Origin: CAYVBE01 sp964448935
Lineage (GTDB): Bacteria > Planctomycetota > Brocadiia > SM23-32
Reading direction: 5' to 3'
Assembly (NCBI GenBank): GCA_964448935.1
Contig: CAYVBE010000141.1
Location: forward strand, 1-11,466
Length of the DNA: 11,466 bases
The notes beneath the pieces were generated by a model, which worked only from the letters and a program-made list of their open reading frames with translations, ran no database searches and was not told where the DNA came from. Of the stretch, positions 7,523-11,466 are shown piece by piece. The position numbers and the translations under genes were made by a program. How positions within the stretch are numbered: position 1 is the stretch's first letter; each line of letters starts with the position of its first letter.

Positions 7523-10053
7523 TCAGTCAGCTCCTCAGCTATGGTGCTATGCTCCTCCGGCCGGTGCCAGAAGGACCGGAAGTAAAGCTGGTCAACTTCA
7601 AAGACATCTATGGGGTCTTTGCCGGGTTCGTAAGACTCCGGCAGGACGCCGTATCGCTTCATCTCCCGGATGTAGTGTTCGTTGGGAACGAACCCGTCCA
7701 TGGTGTAGCGCTTGATGGTATGGAGCTGCTCGGCGGATGCGTTCAGGGCGTCCAGCAGTTTCCGGTAGTCCGGGTCGCTCTTGCTCCGGAAGACCTCCGC
7801 CGGCAGTCCGGTATCCCTGTCCTTGCAGAGACCCAGGCCCCCGGCGCTCTTCGCCAGCGGGGCGCGCAGGACGACGGATTTCTCCGGGTGTGAGAGGTTG
7901 CTGAATTGATCGCTCAGAGCCCTGTCCGGGAAGTCGGTGTGCCACATCTGCCTGAACGGCTTCTTGCGATCCCTGCGCAGATGACACGAGTCGCACCGGC
8001 GCGAGAGGACGTCAATCTCCGCCTGTAGCACATCGTCCGGGGTCGGGCCCCATAGCTCTTCCATCTCCGCCCCCACCATGCCGCTGCCCAGGGCGGCGTA
8101 GGTGCCGGCGAAACAGGCGCCGGTATCCAGCCAGAGCTTGATGAGCCGCACTTCCTCGGGGGTGGCCTGAACGTCGTGGTGCTCCGGCGTGAAGTGCTTC
8201 GGCAGGTCGCCGGCGCCGCTCAGGGCGCTGTAGGGCTCCACGTTGCCGTCGGAGCCCTCGCGGTAAAACTTCGGTGAACTCAGGTACTCGTAGCTCAACG
8301 TGGTCACCGGACCGCGATCTCCGGTCAGGTTCACCCGCCCGGCGAAGTCGTCCGCGTTATGGCACTTCACGCAGTGGCGGTCCAGTATGGGCTGGATGTC
8401 GCGCGGGTAATCAATGATGCCGTAGCGAAGGTCGGTCACGGGCTGCAGGGTGTCGGCCGGCCGCCGGAGGGCCTGCAGTTGCGGCGTCTCCAGGTCCGGC
8501 GGGGTCTTGGTGCGCGGCTCGTGGCACCCCACGCAGCTTGTCATCTCCCCCGGCATCAGGGTAACGAAGCTGTACATGGGCTTGACGCACCGGTCGTTCT
8601 CGTCGAGCGCCAGGAAGACCAGCGACCGGACGGGCGGCACCTTGAAGTGCGCCGATCCGTCGGGCTCGACCGGCACCGTGCCCAGTACGCGTTCGATATT
8701 GTGCTGGCCGATGGACGGCTCGATCTGGGCGTGGAAGCTGACCGGCTTGGGCAGCTCCTCCACCACAAGCAGCTTCTTGATAGTGCCGGGCTCGACGCCC
8801 TGCATGTTGCGGCCGATGGTGACGTCCTGCAGCACGAGCGTTGCCGTCTTCCGGCTCCAGTCGGCACGTTGCGCCAGCACCGGCTCGCGTGGTCGGCTCA
8901 TCAGCGGGCGCGGTTCGTGCAGCCACATGCCGCTCCTATGCGGGATCGAGTAGATGACCTGGAACCGCCCGTCTCCGTCTATGACGCACAGACTGGCCTC
9001 CCGCGCGGCCAGTATGCAGTCCTCGCCCAGAGCATAGGGGTCGCGCCACTCGCCCTGGTCGTCCCTCAGCTTCTTGATGACCTTTCGCCACTCCGGCTCT
9101 TTCCATTCGACGCCGGGCGGGTTGACGATGCGCGCGGCGTCCAGGGCATCCGGACCGCGATCGGGGTCCACGATCGCCACCGTCCCGTTGTGCTCCGGGC
9201 CGCCGTGCCAGGGGCTGAAGATGCTGACCAGTTTGTCCGTGCCGGGTATCGGTTTGGCGTCAATCATCAGCGTGGCCGGGTGCATGTTGCCGAAGTAGGT
9301 CATCTGGCCCGTGCCGTCGGGATTGATCGTCCAGAGGTGGTGAAAGGACATCACGCCCCGGTGGACGTACTCCCAGCGGGTGTAGAGAACGCGCCCGTCG
9401 GGCAGCACCCACGGGGTGTTGTCGTGCTCCACGTTGGAGGAAATCTGGCGGATATTGCTCCCGTCGCCGTCGCACCGGTAGAGGGTGGCCACCTGCGTCC
9501 GGAAACACGGCACCCAGCGGTTGGAGCGGGAAGAGCAGAACATGATGCCGCCGTCCGGCAGATAAACCGGCTCGATGTCGTCGCGCTGCCCGGACGTAAG
9601 CTGCCGCAACCCGCCCCCATCAGGATTGATCTCATAGAGGTGGTAGTGCTGCTCCTCCGCGGGGCGGTAGCTGAACAGGACCTTCTCGCCGCTGTAGTGT
9701 ACGCACGGATCGCGCACGGAGCCGCCGGGGACGTCCAGGATGACCCTCACCTCGCCGGTGCGCAGGTTGAGGCGGCAGAGACGCCCGCCGCTGGCGAACT
9801 TTTTGCGGTTCGGCTGCTGGCAGACGTAGCCGAACGTCTCGTACCAGTGCCACCCCGTGCCGCTGTGCACGGCGAAGACGACCTCCTCCACCTCCGCGAG
9901 CGGTCCCTGCAACTTCTCCTGAAGCAGACCGTCGGTGACCTCTTCGGGGTCACCGAAGACCTTTTCGGCGGCCGGAACGGACGGCGTGGACAGGACCAGT
10001 GCGGCAATGCAGAGGCACAGCCACACGGCGGTTCGATTGTGTGGCGTATTCAT
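7519..10053 (-). CDS. HzsA-like secreted propeller-cytochrome c, tri-heme (module copy A1)
   Basis: An 844-residue exported c-type cytochrome, paralogous to the A2 product. Signal peptide is about 1-29 (cut near VPA/AE). PD40-type strands include HYSGEKVLFSYR (119-130), YLPDGGIMFCSS (164-175) and VLPDGRVLYTRW (216-227). The hydrazine-synthase-alpha-type middle domain has TVPVEPDGSAHF (459-470) and heme motif C507-V-G-C-H511. A second heme domain follows, with C561-V-K-C-H565 and IKLWLDTGACFAG (638-650). Unlike A2 it continues about 190 residues with a third motif C687-D-S-C-H691 and a tail containing YIREMKRYGVLPESY (794-808), and it lacks the A2 helical N-terminal extension. The frame stays open upstream to 10362, but that part lies inside the regulator gene and has no signal peptide. 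The ATG at 10053, with GGAGGA just upstream and overlapping the regulator stop as ATGA, is the start. Activity unknown. Confidence 0.92.
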   Translation of the reverse strand: MNTPHNRTAVWLCLCIAALVLSTPSVPAAEKVFGDPEEVTDGLLQEKLQGPLAEVEEVVFAVHSGTGWHWYETFGYVCQQPNRKKFASGGRLCRLNLRTGEVRVILDVPGGSVRDPCVHYSGEKVLFSYRPAEEQHYHLYEINPDGGGLRQLTSGQRDDIEPVYLPDGGIMFCSSRSNRWVPCFRTQVATLYRCDGDGSNIRQISSNVEHDNTPWVLPDGRVLYTRWEYVHRGVMSFHHLWTINPDGTGQMTYFGNMHPATLMIDAKPIPGTDKLVSIFSPWHGGPEHNGTVAIVDPDRGPDALDAARIVNPPGVEWKEPEWRKVIKKLRDDQGEWRDPYALGEDCILAAREASLCVIDGDGRFQVIYSIPHRSGMWLHEPRPLMSRPREPVLAQRADWSRKTATLVLQDVTIGRNMQGVEPGTIKKLLVVEELPKPVSFHAQIEPSIGQHNIERVLGTVPVEPDGSAHFKVPPVRSLVFLALDENDRCVKPMYSFVTLMPGEMTSCVGCHEPRTKTPPDLETPQLQALRRPADTLQPVTDLRYGIIDYPRDIQPILDRHCVKCHNADDFAGRVNLTGDRGPVTTLSYEYLSSPKFYREGSDGNVEPYSALSGAGDLPKHFTPEHHDVQATPEEVRLIKLWLDTGACFAGTYAALGSGMVGAEMEELWGPTPDDVLQAEIDVLSRRCDSCHLRRDRKKPFRQMWHTDFPDRALSDQFSNLSHPEKSVVLRAPLAKSAGGLGLCKDRDTGLPAEVFRSKSDPDYRKLLDALNASAEQLHTIKRYTMDGFVPNEHYIREMKRYGVLPESYEPGKDPIDVFEVDQLYFRSFWHRPEEHSTIAEELTE
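7531..7536 (-). promoter_or_regulatory. Ribosome binding site for propeller B1
   Basis: GAGGAG on the minus strand inside the end of the A1 gene, 8 bases before the ATG at 7522. It favours this start over the ATG at 7507, although that one also has a weaker GGGAAG a few bases ahead. Confidence 0.6.
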
Positions 10054-11321
10054 GAGTCCTCCGGTGGACGATGCGAGGAGGAGCGCGCTATCACCTGAGA
10101 GCGGCAGCATATCTGCAGCGGGCCGCACCCGCCATTCAGCGTCTTCACGACCATCCGGACGGCGTTCTCGGCCAGGTCTTCCAGGGGAGGCCGCACGCTG
10201 CTGAGCCCGCACCGCTGGGCCAGCGAGGTGTCGTCGAAGCCAACCACGCCCACCCGGCGGCCCGGTTCCAGACCCTTCTGCTCCAGGAAGTCCAGCACGC
10301 CCCGCCCTGTGGCGTCGTTGCACGCCACGATGCCCAGAGTGCCGTCCCGGGCCCACTCCCAAAGTCGGGACCCTGTGGCAAAGGAGCCGTCCATAACCCG
10401 GCGGGCGGCCCGTCGTCGCTCCGATGCACTCTGGCGCGGGGATATGAGTTTGGACCGATCAACGTCCGCGGGACTCGCCGGCCCGACCGTCAGCAGGCGA
10501 CGCGAGTCCACGGCCTGTCGCACCCCGTCCAGGCGCTGCTGCTCCCACGATTCGTCCTCGATGTAGAGATACGCGATCCGCTCGTAGCCCGCCTCCAGCA
10601 GGTGCTCGGCAGCCGCGTGGCCCGCTGCCGTATTGTTGTAATACACGTGCGGCAACGCGGGGGAAAGGGCGTGCCAGGCCACGTAGACAACGGGCGGGCA
10701 GCCGGGCCGCAGCCAGCGGGCCGTCGCCTCGGCGTCGGACAGCGGGTAGTGAACGCCGGCCACAAGGATGGCGTCCACCTCTGCGTCGAGCGCCTGCGCC
10801 AGCGTGTCCTGCATCTTGATCGCCTGCCCCTCCGGGTCCGGCCACCGGTCAAAGACGCGCGTGGCTCCGCCGGCATTCGAGAACAGCCGCTCCACGGACT
10901 GCACCACCACCGCGTGCCACGCACGCGCCTCGGGCGGGTAGAAACTCGAAACGATGCCCAGAGTGGCCGGGCGTTGGAGTTGGATGTCCGGTTGGGTCGG
11001 CCTGATAACGGTTGACCGCCGGCGGGAACGCCGGACCGTGGAGGTCGTCCCGGCTTCGGTTTTCCCGTCGGGCCGGTCCGCGACAAAGGAACCGACGCCG
11101 TTGCGCACGCTGACCACGCACATCTCCTCCAGCTCGCGGACGGCCCGGTCCACGGTGCCGTAGGCCACGCCGTAGTGGTCGGCCAGCGCGTTGCGACCGG
11201 GCAGGCGGGTTCCGCGCGGATAGACGCCGTCGCGTATCTTCTCCAGCAGGTCGGCCCGCACCGCGTCGTAGAGCGGTACACCGGGGTTGGCCGAAAACGG
11301 GACCGGTCCGCCATCGCTCAT
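10050..11321 (-). CDS. GntR-type winged-helix / LacI-type effector-domain transcriptional regulator
   Basis: A 423-residue cytoplasmic transcription factor combining a GntR winged helix with a LacI/GalR-type ligand domain, the arrangement known from AraR-like sugar regulators. The DNA-binding part (about 16-82) shows PLYDAVRADLLEKIRDGVY, LPGRNALADHYGVAYGTVDRAV and RNGVGSFV, matching the GntR pattern. An Arg-rich linker (97-102) leads to the effector domain: LGIVSSFYPP (121-130), the central block of about 183-255, ACNDATGRGVLDFL (333-346), RVGVVGFDD (356-364) and the RPPLEDLAENAV region (377-388). Start ATG has GGGAG eight bases upstream. Its stop overlaps the A1 cytochrome start as ATGA, so it is the first gene of the block and probably controls it and itself. 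A sugar or sugar-derivative ligand is inferred from the fold, not shown. Activator or repressor cannot be told. Confidence 0.93.
   Translation of the reverse strand: MSDGGPVPFSANPGVPLYDAVRADLLEKIRDGVYPRGTRLPGRNALADHYGVAYGTVDRAVRELEEMCVVSVRNGVGSFVADRPDGKTEAGTTSTVRRSRRRSTVIRPTQPDIQLQRPATLGIVSSFYPPEARAWHAVVVQSVERLFSNAGGATRVFDRWPDPEGQAIKMQDTLAQALDAEVDAILVAGVHYPLSDAEATARWLRPGCPPVVYVAWHALSPALPHVYYNNTAAGHAAAEHLLEAGYERIAYLYIEDESWEQQRLDGVRQAVDSRRLLTVGPASPADVDRSKLISPRQSASERRRAARRVMDGSFATGSRLWEWARDGTLGIVACNDATGRGVLDFLEQKGLEPGRRVGVVGFDDTSLAQRCGLSSVRPPLEDLAENAVRMVVKTLNGGCGPLQICCRSQVIARSSSHRPPEDS
10057..10062 (-). promoter_or_regulatory. Ribosome binding site for cytochrome A1
   Basis: GGAGGA on the minus strand within the last codons of the regulator, about 4 bases before the ATG at 10053. 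The spacing is short but, with the signal peptide just after, it fixes this start against the long upstream extension of the frame. Confidence 0.65.
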
Positions 11322-11346
11322 GGCTGTTTCTCCCAGGACATGCCAA

Positions 11347-11369
11347 GCTATCAGCTATCAATGCTATCA
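11347..11369 (-). repeat. Three direct TGATAGC heptamers ahead of the regulator gene
   Basis: Minus-strand TGATAGC occurs at 11369-11363, 11360-11354 and 11353-11347. The last two are directly adjacent and the first is offset by two bases. They lie 26-48 bases upstream of the regulator ATG, between its ribosome binding site and a candidate -35. The repeats are exact. A role as operator for the regulator's own gene and the downstream block is inference from position. GntR and LacI sites are more often palindromic, which argues for caution. Confidence 0.55.
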
Positions 11370-11388
11370 GTTCCGCCGCCCGCATCAA
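11361..11388 (-). promoter_or_regulatory. Weak candidate promoter for the regulator-led gene block
   Basis: On the minus strand TTGATG (11388-11383) and TAGCAT (11366-11361) are 16 bases apart, a passable -35/-10 pair. The -10 would overlap the first TGATAGC heptamer. Consensus match is moderate, and the organism's sigma factor preferences are unknown. Apart from this and the heptamers, the 145 bp from 11322 to the right edge shows no gene. It also has a small inverted repeat GGCA-GT-TGCC at 11405-11414 that may be chance. Confidence 0.25.
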
Positions 11389-11466
11389 GTGAAAATACCT
11401 TCCGGGCAGTTGCCAGGGTCATTCAAAAGTCCCACGCAGCGTATAGCCATTGATGTGTTCCGCCTT

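Noticed and set aside
3206..10053. Genuine anammox hydrazine synthase locus
   Set aside because: Domain order matches the alpha subunit, but there is no MauG-like gamma, the propellers are of the DGNDG 'PQQ-like' group, and the residues after the first heme motif lack the tyrosine I associate with HzsA. Similarity of scaffold only.
8359..10098. Long plus-strand open frame (579 codons) opposite cytochrome A1
   Set aside because: Same reasoning: no family features, and it lies wholly over a well-supported gene and runs into the regulator end.
10054..10362. Extension of the A1 frame 103 codons upstream of 10053
   Set aside because: The added residues are Arg/Gly/Pro-rich noise in another frame of the regulator gene. 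A clean signal peptide and ribosome binding site place the start at 10053.
11405..11414. Inverted repeat GGCA-GT-TGCC as an operator
   Set aside because: Four-base arms with no extension are expected by chance in GC-rich DNA. Mentioned with the promoter region but not called separately.

Overview
This is a high-GC bacterial window (about 60-65% G+C by eye) with one truncated plus-strand gene and a tight five-gene block on the minus strand. Gene content points to the Planctomycetota/Verrucomicrobiota/Lentisphaerota group. The signs are a type I sulfatase, secreted 'PQQ-like' propellers with a DGNDG loop, secreted propeller-cytochromes with the middle domain of the hydrazine synthase alpha subunit plus a Planctomycete-type c-heme domain, and a GntR-LacI hybrid regulator. 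No rRNA or phylogenetic marker is present, so this placement is inference.

Layout: 1-1472 (+) is a sulfatase that enters from beyond the left edge. It converges on the minus-strand block with only 23 bp between stop codons. Read in transcription order (right to left), the block is: GntR/LacI-type regulator (11321-10050), HzsA-like tri-heme propeller-cytochrome A1 (10053-7519), DGNDG propeller B1 (7522-5816), HzsA-like di-heme propeller-cytochrome A2 (5815-3206), and DGNDG propeller B2 (3136-1496). The first three junctions are ATGA overlap, ATGA overlap and TAA|GTG with no gap. Only the last has a spacer, of 69 bp, and it contains a small hairpin. The 145 bp upstream of the regulator is the only sizeable non-coding stretch. 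It holds three copies of the heptamer TGATAGC (minus-strand reading) over a weak candidate promoter.

How the genes may work together: the order regulator-A1-B1-A2-B2 looks like a duplicated two-gene module, a secreted c-type cytochrome with a PD40 propeller plus a secreted heme-free propeller, placed behind a regulator with a sugar-type effector domain. In anammox hydrazine synthase, the alpha subunit (propeller, middle heme domain, C-terminal heme domain) pairs with a cofactor-free propeller beta subunit. The A/B pairs are formally similar, but no MauG-like gamma subunit is present and the residues after the first heme motif do not match what I recall of the hydrazine synthase site. The best description is a carbohydrate-responsive periplasmic or cell-surface redox system of unknown substrate, next to a sulfatase. 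That function is inference.
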